Shown here: positions 15,954 to 24,298 of the stretch, piece by piece
Position numbering within the stretch: position 1 is the stretch's first letter
How the letters are laid out: every line of letters begins with the position of its first letter
Source: Paludibacteraceae bacterium
Lineage (GTDB): Bacteria > Bacteroidota > Bacteroidia > Bacteroidales > Paludibacteraceae
Reading direction: 5' to 3'
DNA: 64,000 nucleotides
NCBI GenBank assembly: GCA_017479885.1
Contig: JAFVBR010000025.1
Span: 1 to 64,000 of the forward strand
Made by a program: the position numbers and the translations under genes
The notes under the pieces: generated by a model
Databases searched by the model: none
Told to the model about the DNA's origin: nothing
The model's input: only the letters and a program-made list of their open reading frames with translations

Positions 15954-16199
15954 ATGAATCTGATTTGGATAAATAGTGCTAAATATCTGGGGGATTACCG
16001 CATATCTATGTCTTTTTCTAACGGAGAGAAGCGCATTTTTGATGCAAGGGAGTATATCGCGTCTCACCCACTATTTGAACCTCTTAAGGACAAACAATTG
16101 TTCAGCCAGTTTCAATTGGACGGCTGGACTGTTTCTTGGCAAAACGGGCACTTGGACATCGCTCCTGAATACCTGTATGAAATAGGGACTCCGGCATAA
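15954..16199 (+). CDS. DUF2442 protein
   Basis: An 81-residue protein with DYRISMSFSNGEKRIFDAREYI and the closing LDIAPEYLYE, characteristic of DUF2442. It starts one base after the stop of the DUF4160 gene; a TTG nine bases upstream also exists but would overlap that gene. It is probably co-translated with DUF4160 and may act as its partner. No catalytic motif is visible. Confidence 0.8.
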   Translation: MNLIWINSAKYLGDYRISMSFSNGEKRIFDAREYIASHPLFEPLKDKQLFSQFQLDGWTVSWQNGHLDIAPEYLYEIGTPA

Positions 16200-16321
16200 C
16201 ATATCGTTGTTTGCTGATGTAAAGAAGCTGCAACCGCTGACACCGGCAGCGAAAAAGCGGTGATTCATGCTTTATCTGCCGCTTTTCGCGCGTCTTTCTC
16301 CGCCGAAGGAAACGGAACATT

Positions 16322-16351
16322 TGTAGAGACTGCACCATGTTCAGTCTCTAC
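16322..16351. repeat. Palindromic repeat, TGTAGAGACTG family
   Basis: Arms TGTAGAGACTG and CAGTCTCTAC around a 9-nt centre. It belongs to the same family as the repeats at 24892 and 30647 and, more distantly, 20828-20894. Confidence 0.75.
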
Positions 16352-16359
16352 TTTCTTTA

Positions 16360-16391
16360 TTTGCACAATCCAAACATTTCATGTATCTTTG
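16360..16391 (+). promoter_or_regulatory. Promoter upstream of HEPN-like/DUF2971/LRR genes
   Basis: TTTG (16360-16363), 20 bp, TATCTTTG (16384-16391), an exact consensus. The next convincing gene begins at 16854, so the leader would be over 450 nt. Confidence 0.75.
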
Positions 16392-16592
16392 CAGGCGTAA
16401 TGGGTATCATGTGCAGTGTGTTGCAGCAAAACGTACTCATTCGTAGGATTCTATCTACGCCGTGCCTGCCGTGCGCAGGAGGGTTAGAGGGATTCATTAC
16501 ATATTGAAAAGGCGTTTATTGAACGCTTTGTTATTGACAGTAGAAAGCTTCGCAACCTTTTAATTGATAAGTCAGAAACAAAGTAGCAATAG

Positions 16593-16793
16593 ATGCCTGC
16601 GGGATATGATATTATCATGTCGCTTCATGCGATGTGTCATCATATCGGCGTAGGTTTCATTGTTGTTTATTTGACTTATCGGCATGCGAAGGCCTCTACT
16701 GTAATTAAGCAACAGATGAGGTCTGCGCTTCTTTTTTTGTTTTTCCTCTTTGTTGCTATTGACGTGACTTATAGCGGAACCTATTCCACATAG
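16593..16793 (+). CDS. Doubtful 66-residue membrane ORF
   Basis: An ATG-initiated frame encoding two His-containing segments and one strong hydrophobic stretch (about 44-58). It lies in the long leader downstream of the promoter at 16360. It has no recognised family, and the base composition does not clearly favour coding. It could be a leader peptide or chance. Confidence 0.25.
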   Translation: MPAGYDIIMSLHAMCHHIGVGFIVVYLTYRHAKASTVIKQQMRSALLFLFFLFVAIDVTYSGTYST

Positions 16794-16853
16794 ATTAAGG
16801 AGTAATTCCCTGCCTGATTGTAAAGTGGGAGTATAACTTAAAAAAGTAAAACT

Positions 16854-17315
16854 ATGTCAGAAGGAAATGATGCTATTGACTTGACTCTCAAGACACTTGA
16901 AAACTTAAAGACCTTTGAGAATTTCAGGAAACGTGGTGATAAATTTTTCACCATTTCTAATCTGATTAATTCCTGTTTGGGGCTTATTGTGTATCCCAAC
17001 GCATATCTCAATAAAAGAATAGAAAAAGTGCCTGAGGACGAGATAACGACTAATAATAGTCGTTATGGCAATATCAGAGTGATTGACAATAAGATAAATT
17101 CTCGTACAGAGCGACTGAAATGTATCAGGCAACATGTGGCAAATGCTTTAACGAAAGGTAATATAATTCTATTAGGCAAGGGGAATACAATAAATGCTAT
17201 TCGCCTATATGATTATACAAATGATGAACTTACTTTTGATATGGCAATAACGTCCTTCCAATTGAAACAACTGGCGGTTGATATCGCAAATCTTTTTATG
17301 ACTCAAGATCAATAA
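16854..17315 (+). CDS. HEPN-like protein with altered active-site motif
   Basis: A 153-residue helical protein. The ISNLINSCLGLIVYP segment and the later RQHVANALTKGNI resemble HEPN-family RNases of the pEK499_p136 type. In active HEPN proteins the second segment reads RNAxxHG (R-x4-6-H), but here the Arg and His positions are Ala and Lys, so nuclease activity is doubtful. The family call rests on pattern only. It is followed 57 bp later by a DUF2971-like gene; both are clearly AT-richer than the flanks, a sign of transfer. Confidence 0.5.
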   Translation: MSEGNDAIDLTLKTLENLKTFENFRKRGDKFFTISNLINSCLGLIVYPNAYLNKRIEKVPEDEITTNNSRYGNIRVIDNKINSRTERLKCIRQHVANALTKGNIILLGKGNTINAIRLYDYTNDELTFDMAITSFQLKQLAVDIANLFMTQDQ

Positions 17316-17372
17316 ACAACACTTTAATGTTAACTATTTAAAGGTCGGCTCGGACTGAAAACGAGATTACTT

Positions 17373-18074
17373 ATGGAAAATAGTTGTCAAAAAGAATCAA
17401 AGTACATCAGACACTTTACAGATGTTGATGCTCTTTTTAAGATTTTAGAAGGTGGGCTAAGATTTAGCAAGCCCAGTACGAAATGGGATGATGAGAATGA
17501 TCTATATTGCGTAAATAAATATGCAGAATTGATAGGCAAAGATGTATATGTCTTATGTTTTTGTGCAGGTATTGGAAACATTCATCACTGGACATATTTT
17601 GGCAGCTCAATTATATCAAACACTTGTGCATATTGCTACAAGACAATTAAGTGCAATATAAAGTTAAATAGAGCAAAAGTGGAAAAAGCACTAAAGGAAC
17701 AGGGATTCCGTCAACTTGAACCAATGATATATTGTACAACTAAAAGACTTAAAGAGAATTTTAACAATAAACATCAATTACCATATCTAAAGCGTAATGA
17801 ATATTGTATAGAGCAGGAATTACGATCTATAATAGAATGCGAAAAGGGAATAATCAATAGTCCGTCATTGATAATTCCATTGGAATGCATCGAAGGTATT
17901 AATATACTTATAGACAAAAACTCAAAAAAGGTGTATAATTCTATAAAAAAGGAATTGGAATCACGATATCCACACCTAAAAGGAAAAATAGATTTCAACG
18001 GAAGTATGGATAGTAGGCGATGGAAGACAGAAGTTAATAAGATTATAAATAACAAAGAAATAACTGACATATGA
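17373..18074 (+). CDS. DUF2971-like protein
   Basis: A 233-residue protein with an N-terminus YIRHFTDVDALFKILEGGLRFSKPSTKWDD, the opening of DUF2971-type proteins, and a central CFCAGIGNIHHWTYFG. This family is found in defence and mobile contexts and has no proven reaction. Base composition is about one third GC, much lower than the housekeeping genes. The stop codon overlaps the ATG of the LRR gene (ATGA), although that neighbour has a quite different composition in its 3' half. Confidence 0.6.
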   Translation: MENSCQKESKYIRHFTDVDALFKILEGGLRFSKPSTKWDDENDLYCVNKYAELIGKDVYVLCFCAGIGNIHHWTYFGSSIISNTCAYCYKTIKCNIKLNRAKVEKALKEQGFRQLEPMIYCTTKRLKENFNNKHQLPYLKRNEYCIEQELRSIIECEKGIINSPSLIIPLECIEGINILIDKNSKKVYNSIKKELESRYPHLKGKIDFNGSMDSRRWKTEVNKIINNKEITDI

Positions 18075-20812
18075 AAACAAAACTTTTTCTTGCAGCTTCG
18101 TTGCTGCTTTTATCAGTTAATCTCTTAGCCCAAACAAGTGGCACATGTGGTGCAAATCTAACATGGACTTTATCCAATGGCACACTTACTATTTCCGGCA
18201 CAGGAGATATGACTAATTATCCTTATTTTAATAGTTCTCCATGGTATTCATGTTCTATCAAAAGCGTAGATATAAAGAATGGTGTGACAAGCATCGGAGA
18301 TTATGCTTTCTTTTATTGCAGCAGTTTGACCTCAGTGACTATCCCCAATAGCGTGACAAGCATTGGCAGCGATGCTTTCTCTCGGTGCACCGGTTTGACC
18401 TCAGTGACTATTCCCAATAGTGTCACAAGCATTGGTAGCTATGCTTTCTATGGTTGCACCGGTTTGACACAACCTATATATAATAGTCATATATTCGTAT
18501 TTATGCCGACTTCTTATTCTGGTGCATATACTATTCCAAGTGGTATTGAAAGTATTGCAGAAGGTGCTTTCTATGGACGTAGTAGTCTGACAAATGTTAC
18601 TATTCCTAATAGTGTCACAAGCATTGGCAGCTCTGCTTTCTATGGATGTAATAGTCTGACAAATGTTACTATTCCTAATAGTGTCACAAGCATTGGCAGC
18701 TCTGCTTTCTCTCGGTGCACCGATTTGACCTCTGTGACTATTCCCAATAGTGTGACAAGCATTGGAGACTGTGCTTTCGAGTATTGCATAAGTTTGACAA
18801 GTGTCACTATTCCCAATAGTGTGACAGGCATTGGAGACCGGGCTTTCTTTAATTGCAGCAGTTTGATAATGGTCTTTCTTCATAATATAATACAATTACA
18901 ATTAGGAGAGGACGTTTTTAACATTTCTGAGAGTATTTATAATAATGGGCAAATAAATCCTAATTGCACATTCTACTTGCATTCCCAAACAAAGCTTGAC
19001 AAATCTATTTTTGAAGGTTGTAAAGAAATTGTCTATTATGACGAGATAATAGATGATTATATCTTCAAAAATGATTTATCAAGTTGGAATCTTTTCAAGT
19101 ATATTGGTACTGATTACACTAATCTTTCTCTGCCAAAAAGCGTTAACGGCGCGTCTTATTCCATTGCAGAAGCTATCTTCTATAATTTTGATATAGAAAC
19201 AATCACTATACCCGCAGGTGTAAAAACAATTGAAGATAACGCTTTCGGAAGTTGCAAATATCTAAAATCCGTTACATTTGAAGACGGAGTAACAACTATC
19301 GAAGGCGGAGCTTTCGCAAACTGCAATAGTCTGACTTCTATCACTCTGCCCAATAGCCTTACTACACTCGGTGATAAATCTTGCACATATAATAATTATA
19401 GTTATAGCAGCAGTTGCTTTGGAGTATTTGAAGGTTGCTATAACCTAAAAAACGTCAACTTGGGTAATAGTCTTAAAGAGATTGGTAGTCGTTGTTTCGT
19501 CGGATGCCCAATTGAAACTATATCTTTGCCGAATAGTTTAGAGACAATAGGTAGTCAGGCGTTTTCAAATACATCACTCAAGTCTGTTACATGGGGTACA
19601 GGATTAAGAGAAATAGGTAATGGGGCATTTGCCAATTGTAAGTTTGAATCTGTTTCCATTCCCAACAGTGTGACTACTATTGGTGATGGATACGACTCAT
19701 ATTATTCAACTTCGGCAGGTGTGTTTGAAGGCTGCGAGAATCTCAGTTCAGTCTCTCTTGGAAAAAATATGACAAAAATCGGGTCACGCATGTTTTATAA
19801 CTGCAGCAGTCTTGAGAAAGTCGATATACCGGGCAATATACAAACCATAGGAAATTCCGCCTTTTATAATTGCGGTAGCCTAAGACAGATAAATATTCCC
19901 AACGGCTTGAAATATATAGAATCAAGCACATTTGAAAATTGTCCTAATATAACAGAACTGACTCTGCCCAATACACTTAAACGAATCGGCAGCAAAGCAT
20001 TTCAGAACTGCATTGGATTAACAAATGTGGTTATCCCCAATAGCGTTGATTCTATCGAGAGCAATGCGTTCTCCGGTTTAGCAGATATGGAAACCATGAC
20101 ATTAGGTAAATCTATCAAATATCTCGCAAGTAACGCATTCGGTGACTGCAAGCGTATTACCGACATCTATTGTTATGCAGAGAGAATACCCGATGTTTAT
20201 GGTGACCCGTTCAAGAACGTAAGTCGCAAGGCCTACCTTTGGGTGCCGGAGAACCGAGTTCGCAACTATAAGATTGACTCTTTCTGGGGAGAGTTTGACG
20301 TGCAAGCGATGAGTGCTGAGTCTGCCAATACTGACAAAGTGGTAGTCACTCCCGACTACAACACTGCAAGCATAGCATGGCCGCAGGTCACCAATGTGGA
20401 CTCCTACGAACTTGTTATCAAAGACAAAAACGGCAATGAGGTTTGCACACTCGTATTCAATAGTGAGGGGCAACTGCAAAGTATCGCCTTCCGTGCGCCC
20501 AAGATGAATATGGGCGAAGAGGCAGGTTTTGCTCCCAAGCAGACTCAAGCAACAGGATTCCGCTTCACCGTGACGGGTCTTGACAGCGGCAGTCGCTATG
20601 ACTACACCCTCACAGCCAAAGATGCTGCTGGAAAGACTCTCCAAACCTACACAGGCTCATTCTACACCCTTGGTACAACAGGTCTTGACGACCTTGACAC
20701 CAATGACCCTGCGTCTATGAGCCATGCCCGCAAAATCATCGAAGACGGCAAGGTATTCATCCTCCTGCCAGACGGCCGCCGCTTCACCCTCCAAGGTGCA
20801 GAAGTGAAGTAA
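18071..20812 (+). CDS. BspA-like leucine-rich repeat surface protein
   Basis: A 913-residue exported protein. Its signal peptide (MKTKLFLAASLLLLSVNLLAQ) is followed by a beta-sheet entry and many LRR_5 units of about 23 residues, for example the consensus SVTIPNSVTSIGSYAF. The first block (about 60-270) is nearly identical unit to unit at DNA level, while later units are diverged. A fibronectin-like domain follows (about 755-860), then a C-terminus KVFILLPDGRRFTLQGAEV of the kind used as a secretion or anchoring tail in Bacteroidales. Such proteins bind host or bacterial surfaces. Confidence 0.88.
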   Translation: MKTKLFLAASLLLLSVNLLAQTSGTCGANLTWTLSNGTLTISGTGDMTNYPYFNSSPWYSCSIKSVDIKNGVTSIGDYAFFYCSSLTSVTIPNSVTSIGSDAFSRCTGLTSVTIPNSVTSIGSYAFYGCTGLTQPIYNSHIFVFMPTSYSGAYTIPSGIESIAEGAFYGRSSLTNVTIPNSVTSIGSSAFYGCNSLTNVTIPNSVTSIGSSAFSRCTDLTSVTIPNSVTSIGDCAFEYCISLTSVTIPNSVTGIGDRAFFNCSSLIMVFLHNIIQLQLGEDVFNISESIYNNGQINPNCTFYLHSQTKLDKSIFEGCKEIVYYDEIIDDYIFKNDLSSWNLFKYIGTDYTNLSLPKSVNGASYSIAEAIFYNFDIETITIPAGVKTIEDNAFGSCKYLKSVTFEDGVTTIEGGAFANCNSLTSITLPNSLTTLGDKSCTYNNYSYSSSCFGVFEGCYNLKNVNLGNSLKEIGSRCFVGCPIETISLPNSLETIGSQAFSNTSLKSVTWGTGLREIGNGAFANCKFESVSIPNSVTTIGDGYDSYYSTSAGVFEGCENLSSVSLGKNMTKIGSRMFYNCSSLEKVDIPGNIQTIGNSAFYNCGSLRQINIPNGLKYIESSTFENCPNITELTLPNTLKRIGSKAFQNCIGLTNVVIPNSVDSIESNAFSGLADMETMTLGKSIKYLASNAFGDCKRITDIYCYAERIPDVYGDPFKNVSRKAYLWVPENRVRNYKIDSFWGEFDVQAMSAESANTDKVVVTPDYNTASIAWPQVTNVDSYELVIKDKNGNEVCTLVFNSEGQLQSIAFRAPKMNMGEEAGFAPKQTQATGFRFTVTGLDSGSRYDYTLTAKDAAGKTLQTYTGSFYTLGTTGLDDLDTNDPASMSHARKIIEDGKVFILLPDGRRFTLQGAEVK

Positions 20813-20827
20813 TCTGTCTGCAATTTT

Positions 20828-20894
20828 GGAGACGTATTTTCACACGTCTCTACGTTCATCCACTTGTAGAGACGCCATGCCATGATGTCTCACA
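20828..20894. repeat. Two diverged GTAGAGAC-type palindromes
   Basis: First hairpin: GGAGACGT/ACGTCTCTAC (20828-20852). Second: TGTAGAGACGCCATG paired imperfectly with CATGATGTCTCACA (20865-20894). They are related in their outer arms to the repeats at 16322, 24892 and 30647. Confidence 0.55.
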
Positions 20895-20908
20895 TCCGCA
20901 TCAGTATC

Positions 20909-20940
20909 AATCAGAGGCTGCCTACAGGCAGTCTCTGATT
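20909..20940 (+). terminator. Terminator of the LRR gene
   Basis: A hairpin with 14-bp arms starting AATCAGAG and ending CTCTGATT with one internal mismatch, followed by GTATTTG. It lies about 95 bp past the stop. Confidence 0.65.
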
Positions 20941-21057
20941 GTATTTGAAAATATGACACTTTCATTGTAAATATGATAAAAACATGATTTTCTTCTGATT
21001 TTTCCGCTGTCAGGGATCAGACCAAACGTCTTGTATCGGGGACAAATTGCCCGCCGA

Positions 21058-21114
21058 GTAATACCATTGTAATACCATTCCCCTCACTCCTCACCTACTC
21101 TGCCCTCACTCTGC
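21058..21114. repeat. 11-nt tandem tract, two units types
   Basis: GTAATACCATT twice (21058-21079), then three C/T-rich 11-nt units (21082-21114: CCTCACTCCTC, ACCTACTCTGC, CCTCACTCTGC). Confidence 0.7.
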
Positions 21115-21156
21115 ACACATTATATGAAGCATCATGATATGATATTGGTTTTGCCA

Positions 21157-21188
21157 CTTGCATACTTGGGGTAAAATTAGTATCTTTG
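21157..21188 (+). promoter_or_regulatory. Promoter of 5'-nucleotidase-domain lipoprotein gene
   Basis: CTTG (21157-21160), 20 bp, TATCTTTG (21181-21188), followed by a 20-nt leader to the ATG at 21210. Confidence 0.7.
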
Positions 21189-21209
21189 CACCCACAAAAC
21201 ACAGCAAAC

Positions 21210-21956
21210 ATGCAAAAACCGCTTATTATACTCATTGCTCTCTCAGTAATACCATTCTGCTCGTGCACACATAACCCGAAACAGATTGTGAGTGCTCAGG
21301 AGACACTCATAAGCATAGACTCGACTGCAGACGCCATTCAGGACACCGCCTATCTCAGACTGTTGGAGCCAAAGAAGGACAGCCTCAACAAGATGCTGGA
21401 TGTTGTCATAGGTCATGCAAGAGAAGACATGAGGGTACACCAACCTGAATGCACCATGCTCAACTGGGCGACAGACGCGCTATACGAGATGGCACGGCAG
21501 GTATATAGCGGGCAGGTGGATTTCGCAATAACCAATATAGGCGGGATAAGATGCAACTGGCAGGCAGGCGACATAACACTGAGACACGTGTACGAACTTA
21601 TGCCTTTCGACAACCGCCTCGTCATTCTCTCCATGCAAGGCAGCGACATAACCGAACTATGCAACATCTTTGCCATGCAAGGCGGTCAGGGAGTGTCCCG
21701 CCAACTGAGGATGGAGATAGCTGACGGCAAGGCCCGGAACATACGTCTGAACGGAAAAAAGATTGTGCCTGAAGCCGTATATTATGTAGCCACAAGCGAC
21801 TATCTTTCCACCGGAGCCGACCATTTTACCCCTCTGACCAAAGCCATAGACAAGACAGACACACATCGCAAGATACGTGACCTGTATATTGAATATATCA
21901 AACAAAACCCGGAAGTAAAGTCAACGACAGACGGGAGGATGAAAATTACAAATTAA
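21210..21956 (+). CDS. Lipoprotein with 5'-nucleotidase C-terminal domain
   Basis: A 248-residue lipoprotein; the signal ends at VIPFCSC with a lipidated Cys. The remaining sequence is the 5'-nucleotidase C-terminal domain alone, with NWATDALYEMA, ITNIGGIRCNW and YVATSDYLSTGADHF, the substrate-binding part of UshA-type enzymes. The metallophosphatase half is absent and would normally be a separate neighbouring gene, but none is adjacent here. The start at 21210 is used because the -7 box overlaps the longer frame. Its last codons lie in a 7-nt repeat tract. Confidence 0.8.
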   Translation: MQKPLIILIALSVIPFCSCTHNPKQIVSAQETLISIDSTADAIQDTAYLRLLEPKKDSLNKMLDVVIGHAREDMRVHQPECTMLNWATDALYEMARQVYSGQVDFAITNIGGIRCNWQAGDITLRHVYELMPFDNRLVILSMQGSDITELCNIFAMQGGQGVSRQLRMEIADGKARNIRLNGKKIVPEAVYYVATSDYLSTGADHFTPLTKAIDKTDTHRKIRDLYIEYIKQNPEVKSTTDGRMKITN

Positions 21957-21963
21957 AAATTAT
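21943..21963. repeat. 7-nt tract over the 3' end of the nucleotidase gene
   Basis: AAATTAC, AAATTAA, AAATTAT. The first two units encode the last residues and stop codon of the gene. Confidence 0.55.
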
Positions 21964-22025
21964 AAAGCATTGTACTATGCTTGTAAGGAATCACTGAGAA
22001 TATATTTCTGAAGTAAAATATAGAC

Positions 22026-22070
22026 CTTGAGAATCTTGAGGATAGTGAGGACATTGATGATTGTGAATAT
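22026..22070. repeat. 9-nt tandem tract
   Basis: CTTGAGAAT, CTTGAGGAT, AGTGAGGAC, ATTGATGAT, TGTGAATAT. Five units with the shared pattern nnTGAnnAn, ending 23 bp before the four-helix-bundle gene. Confidence 0.7.
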
Positions 22071-22093
22071 TGAAATTACAAACACAGTATATT

Positions 22094-22456
22094 ATGTACG
22101 GTTTAGGAATACTTGGCGAGAAAGTAAGCAAATATACGGACAGGGTTGTCAATGCCGGTAAATATTTACAAGGCAAAGTAGAATATTCAACATTAGATCA
22201 GTTTCTGCGAAGTGGTACGAGTATAGGCGCCAATTGCAGTGAAGCCGTATTTGCACAATCCAAAGCTGACTTTATTAGTAAATTGCACATAGCCCTAAAA
22301 GAGAGTAACGAGAACAGGCATTGGCTTAAAGTATTACACACAGGATTACATATAAACACAAAGACTTATGAATCGATGGAGAGCGATTGCATAGAGATAC
22401 AGAAACTTCTCTCCACTATAATAAAACACACTAAAGACAACATGAATAAGACATAA
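22094..22456 (+). CDS. Four-helix bundle protein (S23-type)
   Basis: A 120-residue helical protein with DRVVNAGKYLQ, QFLRSGTSIGANCSEA and ALKESNENRHWLKVL, the signature of the four-helix-bundle family first found in 23S rRNA intervening sequences and now common as free genes in Bacteroidota. The role is unknown. The ATG at 22094 is taken as start; a TTG at 22070 lies in the 9-nt tract. Confidence 0.8.
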   Translation: MYGLGILGEKVSKYTDRVVNAGKYLQGKVEYSTLDQFLRSGTSIGANCSEAVFAQSKADFISKLHIALKESNENRHWLKVLHTGLHINTKTYESMESDCIEIQKLLSTIIKHTKDNMNKT

Positions 22457-22572
22457 TGAGTTAGACTAATCAGAAAAATATGCAAGCACATATTAAATGA
22501 CGCTAACTCCGATAATGATTCTTATTCACATTAAGTGATTTTTTATTTTTTACTTTATATTTTTTCATTATC

Positions 22573-24258
22573 ATGAAACGATTAACCATACTCTTTTCGT
22601 TATTAACTATTAGTTATTCGCTGACACTGGCCTGCACCAACTTCATGGCAGGTAAAAATGCCACACAAGACGGCAGCATCATTATCACCTATGCCGCCGA
22701 CTCGTATTCACTCTACGGTTTTCTGCGTTACCAGCCCGCCGCCGACCACAAGGCGGGCGATATGCGCAAAGTGGAGGACTGGGACACAGGCAAGCCGCTT
22801 GGCGAGATACCAGAAGTGGCGCACACCTACTCCGTGGTAGGCAACATGAACGAGCACCAGCTTGCCATAGGCGAGACAACCTACGGCGGCAGGGAAGAAC
22901 TGTACGGAGAGACCGGCATAGACTACGGTTCACTTATCTATATAGCACTCGAGCGTTGCAAGACAGCCAGAGATGCTATTGACTGCATGACCTCTCTCGT
23001 GAGCGAATACGGCTATGCCTCTGAAGGCGAGTCGTTCACCATTGCCGACACCGAGGAAGTTTGGATACTGGAGATGATAGGCAAAGGCAAGGCGGAGAAA
23101 GGTGCAGTGTGGGCAGCGGCACGAATACCTGACGACTGCGTAAGCGCCCATGCCAACCAGGCAAGAATTACACAGATAGACTTCTCAGACAAGAAGCACC
23201 AGAACTGGTATTGGGCAGAAGACGTAGTGCAGTTTGCCCGCGACAAAGGATGGTACAATGGAGCTGACAAAGACTTCTCTTTCTCTGACACATATAACCC
23301 TCTCGACCTCTCAGGTCTGTATGTCTGCGAGGCACGCGTATGGAGTTTCTTCCGCCAGATTAACAAGGATATGGACAGATATTACGACTACGTCATCGGC
23401 AAGTCGGAAGAGCGCATGCCGCTTTACATAAAACCCGACCGGCTGCTGTCAGCACAAGACTTCAAAGGCTTCATGCGTGACCAATACGAAGGCACACCGC
23501 TTGACATAACCAAAGGCGACGATGCAGGTCCGTGGAACACCAAACTGCGCTACGGCAGTCTGGGATTCCAACTCGACTCAGTGCAATACTGGTATGAACG
23601 TCCCACAGCCACCCAGCAGACAGGCTGGTCGTTCGTGGCACAGATACGCCCCACCAAAGCAGCCGACACCGTTGTCAAGACCAAAGGCAAGAAGGCCAAG
23701 AAACAGCCGGCAGACACACGCAAGAGAGTACCGGAGCAGGCAGGAGGCATATTCTGGTTCGGAGTGGACGATGCAGCCACCAATCTGTATGTACCGATGT
23801 ACTGCCGAATAACCTCAGTGCCCGAGTGTTTCCGCGAGGGCAACGGTGACCTGTACACCTACTCGCCGACCTCAGCCTTCTGGGCATTCAACCGCGTTGC
23901 CAACTGGGCATACTCAAAATACTCCGCCATGCTGCCTGACATCAGACTGGTGCAGCAGCAGTGGGAAGAGACATTCAACAGCCTCGTTTCGGAAACCGAC
24001 AGCATAGTGGCAGGCATGAGCGACGAGGAGGCACGCACCTACCTCACCCGTTTCTCCGCAACACAAGCCACGATATCAACCGCCGCATGGCAGAAACTAT
24101 ACGAATATCTGCTCGTAAAGTATCTCGACGGTCAGCAACGGAAAGAAGAGAACGGCAAGTTCAAACGCAACGACTGGGGTCAACCTGTAGGGCCCATGCG
24201 TCCGCCTTTCCCCGAAGAATGGCTCCGTCGCTTCGCTGCAGACATTATTCACGAATAA
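22573..24258 (+). CDS. C69 family dipeptidase (exported)
   Basis: A 561-residue Ntn-hydrolase-type peptidase. The signal peptide is residues 1-20, and the mature protein begins with Cys21 (CTNFMAGKNATQDGS), the catalytic nucleophile of family C69/PepD. GNMNEHQLAIGETTYGGREEL and SAFWAFNRVANW are also typical. It acts on dipeptides in the periplasm. The hydrophobic core of the signal peptide (LLTISYSLT) is encoded by a 7-nt repeat tract (22600-22620), the same unit as at 7378. It is followed by an M20-type dipeptidase, which suggests joint peptide use. Confidence 0.88.
   Translation: MKRLTILFSLLTISYSLTLACTNFMAGKNATQDGSIIITYAADSYSLYGFLRYQPAADHKAGDMRKVEDWDTGKPLGEIPEVAHTYSVVGNMNEHQLAIGETTYGGREELYGETGIDYGSLIYIALERCKTARDAIDCMTSLVSEYGYASEGESFTIADTEEVWILEMIGKGKAEKGAVWAAARIPDDCVSAHANQARITQIDFSDKKHQNWYWAEDVVQFARDKGWYNGADKDFSFSDTYNPLDLSGLYVCEARVWSFFRQINKDMDRYYDYVIGKSEERMPLYIKPDRLLSAQDFKGFMRDQYEGTPLDITKGDDAGPWNTKLRYGSLGFQLDSVQYWYERPTATQQTGWSFVAQIRPTKAADTVVKTKGKKAKKQPADTRKRVPEQAGGIFWFGVDDAATNLYVPMYCRITSVPECFREGNGDLYTYSPTSAFWAFNRVANWAYSKYSAMLPDIRLVQQQWEETFNSLVSETDSIVAGMSDEEARTYLTRFSATQATISTAAWQKLYEYLLVKYLDGQQRKEENGKFKRNDWGQPVGPMRPPFPEEWLRRFAADIIHE
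22600..22620 (+). repeat. 7-nt units within the signal peptide codons of the C69 gene
   Basis: TTATTAA, CTATTAG, TTATTCG. Three units equal seven codons, so the frame is kept. Confidence 0.65.
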
Positions 24259-24298
24259 CATTCTTGAACCAACGCGAAACAACCAAAATTCATTTATT

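Larger units (their letters stand above)
16200..16853. other. Long non-coding leader region before HEPN-like gene
   Basis: About 650 bp. It contains a palindromic repeat (16322-16351), an exact promoter (16360-16391) and then about 460 nt of transcribed leader with several small inverted repeats (CCTGC/GCAGG near 16467; GGCGTT/AACGCC-like near 16512-16530). A doubtful small membrane ORF lies at 16593-16793. An untranslated regulatory leader or small RNA is possible. Confidence 0.5.
20813..21209. other. Intergenic region with repeats, terminator and promoter
   Basis: It contains two hairpins of the GTAGAGAC family, a strong terminator hairpin, an 11-nt tandem tract (21058-21114) and the promoter of the next gene. 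No coding sequence is seen. Confidence 0.65.

Noticed and set aside
18300..18850. Repeats of about 69 nt that look like a CRISPR array
   Set aside because: They are in-frame LRR_5 units of the BspA-like protein; spacing equals 23 codons and there are no unique spacers.
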